A DNA stretch of 22,317 bases from Alphaproteobacteria bacterium (lineage in GTDB: Bacteria; Pseudomonadota; Alphaproteobacteria; Rhizobiales; Devosiaceae): positions 1 to 22,317 of the forward strand of contig JAJRRJ010000115.1 in assembly GCA_024279575.1 (NCBI GenBank). Reading direction: 5' to 3'. Under the pieces are notes generated by a model that saw nothing but the letters and a program-made list of their open reading frames with translations, had not been told where the DNA came from and did not search any database. Both the position numbers and the translations under genes were made by a program. Below, piece by piece: positions 6,916 to 13,849 of this stretch; within the stretch, counting starts at the first letter, position 1; every line of letters starts with the position of its first letter.

Positions 6916-9117
6916 ATGGACACGACCAAAACGTCGAACCCATCCAGCAAAGCCGACGAAGCCGATGATCTCATTGAAGAATTGGCGCGTCTGATGGCTG
7001 ATGATGCTCAGATAAACACCCCTTCAGCGCAACCAGTGCCAAAGGCGGGTGGATTTAAACCACGCGGACTTTCTGATGAAAGCGCTGTAAACACACCCGA
7101 TGCGCCGCACGCTCCTCCGGCGCAACCGACCCCAACCGCACCACCAACGACCGGGTTTGGTGATAAAGGTGGTGCGCCCGATTTTGATTTGAACCAGTTT
7201 GACCTGGGTACGCCCAAGGCCGAAATATCGTCTGTCTCAGCGGATGTTCCTGAACCTTCTGTACCATCAGCCCATGCGCCAGTTGCAGAATCAAAACAGA
7301 AACCCTCTACTCCCGCATCCGGAGCGGGTGAATTTGACTTTGGTTTTGGAGTTGGCCCTGTCGGCACAAGCACCTCTGAAGCGCCACAACAGCCTTTGGA
7401 TGCTCCCAGTGCCGGCGAAAGTACGGATCAAACTTCAGACCCGATCGCTGACTTGATAAATGCCGCTGTTTCCAAGCATGACAATGTAGGAACGCCGGGC
7501 GGAGTTTTGCCGCAAACACCCCCCGAAGGGGTGCCGACATCTGAAGATGCAACCAGAGATAATTTTGCCTCCCCGCCAGTTTTTGGTGTTGAAGGTACGC
7601 CTGCACCCGCGCCCACCCCGGAAACAGGTGAAAAGCCTTTTGGTGGCTCAATGGCGCTCGATGAAATTGAATCTCTAATTGGCAATTCAGTCAATGTGGA
7701 TACTCCCCTTTCACAACCCGACATGAATGCTCAAATGGCAGTGGAGGGGCCACCGTTGACGCCTCCTTCCAGCGCCAACGCTTTGCCTACTGAGGCGAAA
7801 GTTGCAATTCTGGAAGATGAATTGTCCGGGGAGACTGATGGTTCTCTATCAAAGCCTGACAACGCTGAGGCTGCAATATTGCAGGCCATGGCAGCGGCTG
7901 GAACCGCTTCATCTGCAGCTGTTACAACGCATGCAAAAGCTGAAATACCTGCCCCTCAACACGCTTCAGTTGAAATTCCAGCAGAAACCGGGGAGCCTAT
8001 GCTGGCCCCAGGGCGCGTGGCGTTGCCTGGAAAAAGTAAAAATTCTTCATACAATTATCTGTTGCCACTGGCTGGGATTCTGGTTGTTGGCGCCATTGGT
8101 CTGGGCGGGTATTTGTTATTAAATCCGGGCCAAAGTGAAACAGATGCGCCCGTATTGCTCGCTGATGGCGCAGCGACCCGGCAAGCTCCCCCGCCCTCCG
8201 AGCCTGCACCTGAGTCTGTAGTTTTGAATCAGATTGATGGCAGTACAGCGCCCACTACGATAGAAAGTCTGGTTTCCAGAGATGAAACAGAAGGGGCTAC
8301 CGGCCCGGTTATTCGGCAGGTGGTTACCGCTGATAATTCAGAAGCTGGCCTTGCGAACCGACGCGTGCGAACGGTAACGGTACGTCCTGACGGCACAATT
8401 ATTTCTGGTGAAGATGCTGTTGCTGGTGGTCAGGCGCTGCCTGTTGCTCAACCCAACTTGCCGGATTTACCGGCAAATGCTGTGAATACTGAATTGTCCG
8501 GCACAACGGTTGCTGCTTTACCCCAAAATCCTGCCATTGGAGCAAATTCCGTTTTTGACGGAAATTCGGCTTCTGCTACAAATCCGGCCTTTAGCACAAA
8601 TGGTAATGCGACGCAGGTGAATGGAACTTTGGCACCATCGCCACGCCCAAGACTTGCAAATCGTCGGGAACTTGCTGCCCGTGCAAGAACCGCACAAACT
8701 CAGTTGCCTGTAACTACCGGACTGACCTCTCCGGCATCAACTTCAGCGGTTAATCTGATTTCAGCTCCGGTTACTTCAGCCGGGGGTGCTATTGAAACGG
8801 TTTCCATTGTGAATTCCGCCTCAACGGCCAATGCCAGTGCACCTGCCTCCACATCAACAAATGTGGCAAATCCTCGCGCACTGGTTCAATTGGCTTCACA
8901 GCGTTCCCTGAATACTGCCAATGCGACTGCCAGAAATTTGCAATCTGAATTTGGTTCGTTGATGAACGGGGGCACGCTTGTTGTACGTAGTGTCGATCTG
9001 GGCACCAGAGGCATTTATTATCGGGTTCAACTTCCCACGGATTCCCTCGCATCAGCAAATTCAATTTGTAATGCGATCAAAGGTGCTGGCGGGGATTGTT
9101 TCACCCGATCCAATTAG
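6916..9117 (+). CDS. Large SPOR-domain inner-membrane protein
   Basis: The 733-residue bitopic protein has a cytoplasmic region of about 380 residues that is proline-, alanine- and threonine-rich and looks disordered, with at least ten TP dipeptides (such as NTPDAP, GTPKAE, GTPGG). One membrane segment follows at about 382-402 (YLLPLAGILVVGAIGLGGYLLL). A low-complexity periplasmic linker leads to a C-terminal SPOR-like domain at about 670-733 (GGTLVVRSVDLGTRGIYYRVQLP). SPOR domains bind denuded glycan strands at division sites, so a role in cell division or envelope remodelling is inferred. The short acidic N-terminus (DDLIEELARLMADD) resembles that of related proteins at this locus, supporting the ATG. 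nagZ, which often follows this gene in relatives, is missing. Confidence 0.85.
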   Translation: MDTTKTSNPSSKADEADDLIEELARLMADDAQINTPSAQPVPKAGGFKPRGLSDESAVNTPDAPHAPPAQPTPTAPPTTGFGDKGGAPDFDLNQFDLGTPKAEISSVSADVPEPSVPSAHAPVAESKQKPSTPASGAGEFDFGFGVGPVGTSTSEAPQQPLDAPSAGESTDQTSDPIADLINAAVSKHDNVGTPGGVLPQTPPEGVPTSEDATRDNFASPPVFGVEGTPAPAPTPETGEKPFGGSMALDEIESLIGNSVNVDTPLSQPDMNAQMAVEGPPLTPPSSANALPTEAKVAILEDELSGETDGSLSKPDNAEAAILQAMAAAGTASSAAVTTHAKAEIPAPQHASVEIPAETGEPMLAPGRVALPGKSKNSSYNYLLPLAGILVVGAIGLGGYLLLNPGQSETDAPVLLADGAATRQAPPPSEPAPESVVLNQIDGSTAPTTIESLVSRDETEGATGPVIRQVVTADNSEAGLANRRVRTVTVRPDGTIISGEDAVAGGQALPVAQPNLPDLPANAVNTELSGTTVAALPQNPAIGANSVFDGNSASATNPAFSTNGNATQVNGTLAPSPRPRLANRRELAARARTAQTQLPVTTGLTSPASTSAVNLISAPVTSAGGAIETVSIVNSASTANASAPASTSTNVANPRALVQLASQRSLNTANATARNLQSEFGSLMNGGTLVVRSVDLGTRGIYYRVQLPTDSLASANSICNAIKGAGGDCFTRSN

Positions 9118-9217
9118 CCAGGTGAATTAGCTTTGGCCAGCATTGTCGGGGACGAATGCCTTGTGCATCTTGACCTTAGCTCTGCTAACAGCGAAATTGC
9201 CCGCCAGCGGACAATTT

Positions 9218-9221
9218 GAGG
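9218..9221 (+). promoter_or_regulatory. Ribosome binding site fixing the scpA start
   Basis: GAGG lies nine bases before the GTG at 9231 and overlaps the alternative TTG start at 9216. This makes the GTG the better start for scpA. Confidence 0.6.
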
Positions 9222-9230
9222 CCTAAAAGT

Positions 9231-10034
9231 GTGTCGAACACAGTGAATTCACAAGATCAGGATTGGTTTACTAAAGGTACAGAACCGGAAAACACCGGGG
9301 AAGTGCTTTATGTGGATGTGGATGGCTTCGAAGGCCCGCTTGATCTTCTGCTTGAAATGGCCAGACGACAAAAGGTGGATTTGGCAAATATTTCGGTTCT
9401 TGCCCTGGCCGAGCAATATCTTGAATTTATTGAAAAGGTTCGAAAAAAACGCATTGAGGTTGCAGCCGATTATTTGGTGATGGCCGCATGGCTTGCCTAC
9501 CTTAAAAGTAGATTGATGGTGCCGGATGTGCCCGGCGATGATGAGCCGAGCGGCGAAATGATGGCCGCAATGCTACAATTTCGCCTCAAAAGGCTCGAAG
9601 CCATGCGAAATTCCGCTCAACAGCTGGTCAATCGGGCGCGCCTGGGGCGTGAAGTTTTTGCTCGTGGCAATCCGGAATCAATAAAAATTATCTCTGAATA
9701 CACCTTTAGCGCCAGCCTGTATGATTTACTTAAAGCCTATGGTGGAATGCGCGAGCGGACCCTTTCAATTGACTACGCGCCGCAAAAGCGCACCGTCTGG
9801 TCCCTTAAAAGCGCCCGACTGGTGTTGGAGCGACTGGTTGGCGAAAGTATGGAATGGATGGCTCTTGATGGGTATCTGGTTGAATATCTTAGTGTGCCTG
9901 AAGACCGGGCAACCATTCTGGCATCCAGTTTTTCCGCCAGTCTGGAGCTTGTTCGCGAAGGGCAGTTGGAAATGCGCCAGTCGGTTGCGTTTGCCCCATT
10001 GTTAATGCGCCGTCGGCGTTCAGACCAAAAATAG
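9231..10034 (+). CDS. scpA: Segregation and condensation protein A
   Basis: The 267-residue kleisin joins the two SMC head domains and, with ScpB, forms the bacterial condensin that compacts and separates chromosomes. The N-terminal hallmark FEGPLDLLLEMARRQKVDL is present, followed by AEQYLEFI and the helical segment DYLVMAAWLAYLKSRLMVP. The C-terminal winged-helix region is at about residues 195-265. The GTG at 9231 is preferred over the in-frame TTG at 9216 because GAGG at 9218-9221 stands at the right distance. Length is normal for alphaproteobacteria (about 260-280). scpB follows after 23 bases, so the pair is an operon. Confidence 0.95.
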   Translation: MSNTVNSQDQDWFTKGTEPENTGEVLYVDVDGFEGPLDLLLEMARRQKVDLANISVLALAEQYLEFIEKVRKKRIEVAADYLVMAAWLAYLKSRLMVPDVPGDDEPSGEMMAAMLQFRLKRLEAMRNSAQQLVNRARLGREVFARGNPESIKIISEYTFSASLYDLLKAYGGMRERTLSIDYAPQKRTVWSLKSARLVLERLVGESMEWMALDGYLVEYLSVPEDRATILASSFSASLELVREGQLEMRQSVAFAPLLMRRRRSDQK

Positions 10035-10057
10035 ACAGTAAGGAACTTCATACCAGA

Positions 10058-10747
10058 ATGAGTGATGAATCCGCAGATGAAGCCAATTACGCCTCCACGC
10101 CTGAGGGCGAGGGGGAGATTGTCCTGCGCAATCTTCGTGTGTTGGAAGCGCTTTTGTTTGCCTCAAGTGAACCGCTGATGATAGCCCAGATGTCACCTTT
10201 TTTGTCGGAAGGAGCCATAACTGAAAAACTGCTGGCCCAGCTTGCTGAGCAATACGAAAAGCGCGGGGTCAATCTGGTTGTACGTGGAGATCGGTGGGCG
10301 TTTAGAACTGCGGCTGATCTTGGATTTTTATTGCGACGAGAAGAAACAGAAACGCGCGTTTTATCGCGTGCAGCGCTGGAAACCATGGCGATTATTGCCT
10401 ACCATCAGCCTGTTACTCGAGCAGAAATTGAGGAAATTCGCGGGGTTGCCGCCGGCAAGGGGACATTGGATTTGTTGATGGAGGCGGGGTGGATCCGCAT
10501 GCGCGGACGCCGTCGCACGCCCGGCAGACCTGTAACCTATGGCACAACCCCTGAGTTTTTGGATCATTTTTCGCTGGAGACCCTGACGGACCTTCCCGGA
10601 CTGGAGGAACTGAAAGGCTCAGGGCTTTTGTCCAACCAACTGCCCCCGGATTTGCAAATTCCCTTGCCCTTTGATGGGGAATTGCGCGAAGATGAAGATC
10701 CGCTTGAAGAAGACGACCCCGTTTTGCTTCCTGACGCGGACGAATAA
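10058..10747 (+). CDS. scpB: Segregation and condensation protein B
   Basis: The 229-residue condensin accessory subunit dimerises and binds ScpA. The two winged-helix domains are visible: RVLEALLFASSEPL at the start of the first, and ALETMAIIAYHQPVTRAEIEEIRGV with the later GRRRTPGRPVTYGTTPEFLDHF in the second. The C-terminus is a very acidic tail (ELREDEDPLEEDDP). AAGGA at 10040-10044 lies 13 bases before the ATG, rather far. The gene is in the usual place directly after scpA; tatA would be expected next in many relatives, but an ABC ATPase gene intervenes. Confidence 0.95.
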   Translation: MSDESADEANYASTPEGEGEIVLRNLRVLEALLFASSEPLMIAQMSPFLSEGAITEKLLAQLAEQYEKRGVNLVVRGDRWAFRTAADLGFLLRREETETRVLSRAALETMAIIAYHQPVTRAEIEEIRGVAAGKGTLDLLMEAGWIRMRGRRRTPGRPVTYGTTPEFLDHFSLETLTDLPGLEELKGSGLLSNQLPPDLQIPLPFDGELREDEDPLEEDDPVLLPDADE

Positions 10748-10780
10748 AAGAGCCAATTAACGCGTTTGAGTAATTCACTT

Positions 10781-11869
10781 ATGACAAAACAAACCGCCAA
10801 TAAGGGCGCGCATGCCGTTACCAGCGATGTGGGACATTGGGGTCCCCGTGGTACTGCCGGCGTTAGTTTCGCCGCAGCTTTGAGCTTTGACAAAGTGGAT
10901 GTGAAAATCGGTGGCCGCGCAGTATTGAACAAACTGGATCTGGCTCTGGTTCCAGGGGAAATTCTTTGTTTATTGGGGGAATCAGGTTCCGGAAAATCTA
11001 CCATATTGCGGGTTGCTGCTGGTATTCAAGCCATCAGCGGTGGCGAAGTGCGGGTGAATGGTGCGTTGGTTTCATCAAAAAACAAACAGGTTTCGCCTGA
11101 TCAGCGGGGTGTTGGGCTGATGTTTCAGGATTTTGCACTTTTCCCACATCTCAACCTGCTCAATAATGTGTGCTTTGGACTGAACAAAACCCCCCGCGAT
11201 GAAGCAATTAAGCGTGCGCGTGCAGCCCTGAAAAGAGTGGGGCTACAGTCTCGGGAAAAAGACTTCCCTCACATGCTTTCAGGAGGGCAGCAACAACGCC
11301 TCGCTTTGGCGCGCACATTTGCACCGCGTCCCGGAATTTTGATGCTTGATGAGCCGTTTTCTTCACTTGATGCACGTCTTCGCGAAAATGTGCGTTCCCA
11401 AACCCTCGCAATTCTTCGTGAAACCCGCGCAACCACTATTATTGTCACCCATGATCCTGAAGAGGCGATGGTACTTGGGGATCGCATTGCTTTGTTGCGT
11501 GACGGACGGGTGGCTCAGATAGATAATGTTTCGCGTATTTATTCAAATCCAGTAGATTTGCAAATCGCGCGCTTTTTTTCCACTTTGACGGAAATTGATG
11601 CGGTGGTTAATGATGGTTTTGCCCAGACACCGCTTGGGAAAATTCCTACGCCGGGCAGGGGCGATCACGATAAAGTCACTTTGGCGTTCAGGCCCGTTGG
11701 TGCGTTGGAGATTTGTGCGGGTTCTCAAGGGGTTCCAGCAAGAATACTTACCAAACATGAAGCGTTGGGATTTGATATATTTGAAGTTCAGGTGCGTGAT
11801 ATTGAGGCGCCTGTAACAATCCGCTCACCGGCAAATCATGAGCGTCAACCCGGAAATGACATATACTGA
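10781..11869 (+). CDS. Orphan ABC transporter ATP-binding protein (FbpC/PotA-like), 3' frameshift
   Basis: The 362-residue ATPase has all the motifs: Walker A GESGSGKST (66-74), Q-loop Q116 in FQDFALFPH, signature LSGGQ (166-170), Walker B LMLDEP (187-192), and H-loop H224 in VTHDPEEAM. A C-terminal TOBE-like domain follows. The pattern fits importers of the iron(III)/polyamine/sulfate group, but no permease or binding protein is adjacent, so the substrate is unknown. The reading frame ends at TGA (11867-11869) after PGNDIY. The -1 frame immediately continues LTLNLEHVLVFDRV to a stop at 11908-11910, which is just what the last TOBE strand looks like, so a one-base loss near 11866 is likely. 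The start is uncertain: a TTG at 10766 is in frame, and neither has a strong ribosome binding site. Confidence 0.88.
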   Translation: MTKQTANKGAHAVTSDVGHWGPRGTAGVSFAAALSFDKVDVKIGGRAVLNKLDLALVPGEILCLLGESGSGKSTILRVAAGIQAISGGEVRVNGALVSSKNKQVSPDQRGVGLMFQDFALFPHLNLLNNVCFGLNKTPRDEAIKRARAALKRVGLQSREKDFPHMLSGGQQQRLALARTFAPRPGILMLDEPFSSLDARLRENVRSQTLAILRETRATTIIVTHDPEEAMVLGDRIALLRDGRVAQIDNVSRIYSNPVDLQIARFFSTLTEIDAVVNDGFAQTPLGKIPTPGRGDHDKVTLAFRPVGALEICAGSQGVPARILTKHEALGFDIFEVQVRDIEAPVTIRSPANHERQPGNDIY

Positions 11870-11875
11870 CGCTCA
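11839..11875. repeat. 9-bp inverted repeat at the ABC gene 3' end
   Basis: The perfect arms tgagcgtca (11839-11847) and tgacgctca (11867-11875) enclose 19 bases; the right arm contains the stop codon. The adjacent gctcaatcttgagc (11871-11884) can form a competing hairpin that uses the same bases. The region probably was coding before the frameshift, so this may be incidental. Confidence 0.35.
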
Positions 11876-11910
11876 ATCTTGAGCATGTGCTTGTTTTTGA
11901 TCGTGTTTGA
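11866..11910 (+). other. Frameshifted tail of the ABC ATPase TOBE domain
   Basis: Reading from 11866 in the -1 frame gives LTLNLEHVLVFDRV and then TGA. Joined to PGNDIY this makes a normal end for a TOBE domain. Restoring one base near 11866 (for example a second C after the TAC codon) would give an ABC protein 14 residues longer. Confidence 0.65.
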
Positions 11911-11972
11911 CAATATCTATACAAGAACATAGCGCACTTGGTGCACAACCGGGCCGGACAAAATGGCCCTAT

Positions 11973-11976
11973 GGAG
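11973..11976 (+). promoter_or_regulatory. Ribosome binding site fixing the tatA start
   Basis: GGAG stands seven bases before the ATG at 11984. It rules against the in-frame ATG at 11963, which would add seven residues including three basic ones before the membrane segment and has no good site of its own. Confidence 0.65.
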
Positions 11977-11983
11977 AAGAAAA

Positions 11984-12172
11984 ATGAATCCAGGACCCTG
12001 GGGAATACTGATAATTGTAGTTGCAGTTTTGCTACTGTTTGGTCGCGGTAAAATTGCCGGAATGATGGGCGAAGTTGCTTCAGGCATCAAATCATTCCAA
12101 CGTGGTATGAGTGAAGACCCCAAGCCCGTTGAAAAAGTTGAAGCTGACGAAAAAGAAAAGTCTGACGCTTAG
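11984..12172 (+). CDS. tatA: Twin-arginine translocase subunit TatA
   Basis: The 62-residue subunit oligomerises to form the passage for folded proteins in the inner membrane. The short N-terminal membrane helix (WGILIIVVAVLLLFG) is followed by the FGRGKI hinge and the amphipathic helix AGMMGEVASGIKSFQRGMSED, then a charged tail. This is the standard TatA layout, on the short side. The start at 11984 is set by GGAG at 11973-11976. It leads the tatABC operon, with 61 bases before tatB. Its promoter is not clear: a TTGACA at 11907-11912 has no good -10 partner. Confidence 0.95.
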   Translation: MNPGPWGILIIVVAVLLLFGRGKIAGMMGEVASGIKSFQRGMSEDPKPVEKVEADEKEKSDA

Positions 12173-12233
12173 ACCTGTCCGGACGTAACGCAGTTGTTTA
12201 ACTTTTTTGCTTGCCTGAGCGAGGGCAAAACTT

Positions 12234-12899
12234 ATGCTTAGTATTGGCTGGACCGAGATGATGCTGGTTGCCGCGATCGCGTTGATCGTGGTGGGCCCAA
12301 AAGACCTGCCCGCTATGTTGCGCCAGATCGGAAAAGCAGTTGGTTCCATACGCCGTATGGGCAATGATTTTAAGGCTGAGCTGAACAAAGTCACCGCTGT
12401 TGATGATCTCAAAGACATTAAGCGCTCGATTGCATCACCACTTACTGATGTGCGGCGTGATATCGAAAAAGAGTTCAATTCAATTGCCCCGGATGGCAGT
12501 GCAATTCCCAGCGGCAAAATTGCTCCGGCGGACCCTGATGCTCAAAGTGTCGCGGATGAAATAAAAGCGGCTGCAGGCTTGGACAAAGCACCGGTAATTG
12601 ATGGTTCGGCCGCCAAAGCCAGTATGGCCGCAGCTGTTGCCAAAGCTAAAAATTTGGGCGGTGGTGCCGCTCAGGGGGCGACGACGGTTGCAACAACTGC
12701 TCAGCCAAAGCTAATGCGAAAGCCCAGAAAGACCAGAACCGCGCGTGCAAAAACTGCAACAAGTAAGGTAACCGCCTCAAAACCCGTGGCAATAAAAAAG
12801 CCCGCCTCAAAACAAACTGGGTCCAAAAAACCTGCGGCAAAGAAAACACCAGCAAAAAAACCGGCAACCAAAAAGCCGGCAAAAAGTGAAACAAACTAA
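12234..12899 (+). CDS. tatB: Sec-independent translocase subunit TatB with lysine-rich tail
   Basis: The 221-residue subunit, with TatC, recognises twin-arginine signal peptides. The N-terminus has the TatB signature: membrane helix MLSIGWTEMMLVAAIALIVV, GPKDLP at 21-26, then an amphipathic helix. Residues 1-120 are ordinary TatB. The last 60 or so residues (about 160-221) form a basic repeat tail with KKPA, AKKTPAKK and TKKPAK units, resembling histone H1-like proteins. GAGGG at 12221-12225 is the ribosome binding site. The stop codon overlaps the tatC start as TAATG, so the two are translationally coupled. Confidence 0.95.
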   Translation: MLSIGWTEMMLVAAIALIVVGPKDLPAMLRQIGKAVGSIRRMGNDFKAELNKVTAVDDLKDIKRSIASPLTDVRRDIEKEFNSIAPDGSAIPSGKIAPADPDAQSVADEIKAAAGLDKAPVIDGSAAKASMAAAVAKAKNLGGGAAQGATTVATTAQPKLMRKPRKTRTARAKTATSKVTASKPVAIKKPASKQTGSKKPAAKKTPAKKPATKKPAKSETN

Positions 12900-13750
12900 T
12901 GGCCGCCAAAGATCCGACAATCCCCCCGGCACCCGTTGACAATGATAAGCCGAAATCCAAAGGAAAATCAGAGCTGGCTGGAACAGAGGCATCACTGATT
13001 GACCACCTTACCGAACTGCGCCGGCGCCTGATATATTCAATGGTAGCGATTGCGGTTTTATTTGTTGTTTGTTTCCTCTTTGCTGACTGGCTTTTTGATT
13101 TTCTTCTGGAGCCATTCAAAACAGCCACAGGGGGCGATGAAAACATTCGCTTGATATATACTGCGCCACAGGAATTCTTTTTCACCAAGCTGAAGTTGTC
13201 GCTTTTTGGCGCCGCGTTTTTGGCTTTTCCGGTAATTGCTTCTCAGATTTATGCATTCGTGGCTCCCGGTCTTTACAAAAACGAACGGGGGGCATTTTTA
13301 CCCTATCTGTTTGCCACGCCGGTGTTTTTTGTCATTGGGGCCGCGGTGATGTTTTATGGTGTTATGCCGTTGGCATTACGTTTCTTCCTTTCAATGGAGG
13401 GGGCAGGGGCCGGAGGTGTCACCATTGAGATGTTACCCCGTGTGTCAGAATATCTTTCGTTGATTATGACCCTGGTATTGGCATTTGGCATTTGCTTTCA
13501 GTTACCGGTAATCCTGACATTGCTCGCCAGAATTGGTGTCGTGGAAAGTGAAAACCTTAAATCCTGGCGCAAATATGCATTTGTTGCCGTGCTGGTAATA
13601 GCTGCGTTCCTTACGCCACCCGATCCTATCTCTCAGCTTGGCTTGGCCCTGCCCATGCTGTTGCTTTATGAAATTTCGATTTGGTCCGTGAAGTTTGTAG
13701 AAAGAGCCCGGGCCAAAAGAGAAGCGGAAGAAGCCGCGCAAAATCTGTAA
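12899..13750 (+). CDS. tatC: Twin-arginine translocase subunit TatC
   Basis: The 283-residue polytopic receptor binds the twin-arginine signal in the inner membrane. Conserved features are the cytoplasmic IDHLTELRRRLIYS before the first membrane span, the YAFVAPGLYKNER segment ahead of the third, and the C-terminal FLTPPDPISQLGLALPMLLLYEISI. Six membrane segments can be drawn. A proline- and lysine-rich N-terminal extension of about 30 residues and a charged tail are usual in alphaproteobacteria. It overlaps tatB by one base. Confidence 0.97.
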   Translation: MAAKDPTIPPAPVDNDKPKSKGKSELAGTEASLIDHLTELRRRLIYSMVAIAVLFVVCFLFADWLFDFLLEPFKTATGGDENIRLIYTAPQEFFFTKLKLSLFGAAFLAFPVIASQIYAFVAPGLYKNERGAFLPYLFATPVFFVIGAAVMFYGVMPLALRFFLSMEGAGAGGVTIEMLPRVSEYLSLIMTLVLAFGICFQLPVILTLLARIGVVESENLKSWRKYAFVAVLVIAAFLTPPDPISQLGLALPMLLLYEISIWSVKFVERARAKREAEEAAQNL

Positions 13751-13762
13751 AAAATATTGTCC

Positions 13763-13800
13763 TTGTGACAGATAGCCTTGTCGCTTAAAAGCTATCACAA
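13763..13800 (+). promoter_or_regulatory. Hairpin between tatC and serS
   Basis: ttgtga (13763-13768) and tagc (13773-13776) pair with gctatcacaa (13791-13800), giving ten base pairs with a 4-base bulge and a 14-base loop. There is no T-run after it, so it is more likely a leader or processing structure than a terminator. The role is unknown. Confidence 0.35.
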
Positions 13801-13849
13801 ATTTCAACATCATTTTTCAAGAGGCATGACCTCTGTTCAAGGCAATCCA

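Noticed and set aside
7008..7724. Several minus-strand and alternate-frame open stretches inside the SPOR gene
   Set aside because: They arise from the proline/alanine-rich composition of the real gene and show no independent start signals or domains.
11907..11935. TTGACA before tatA as a promoter
   Set aside because: No acceptable -10 box stands 16-18 bases downstream. The stretch overlaps the frameshifted tail of the ABC gene, which explains part of it as former coding sequence.
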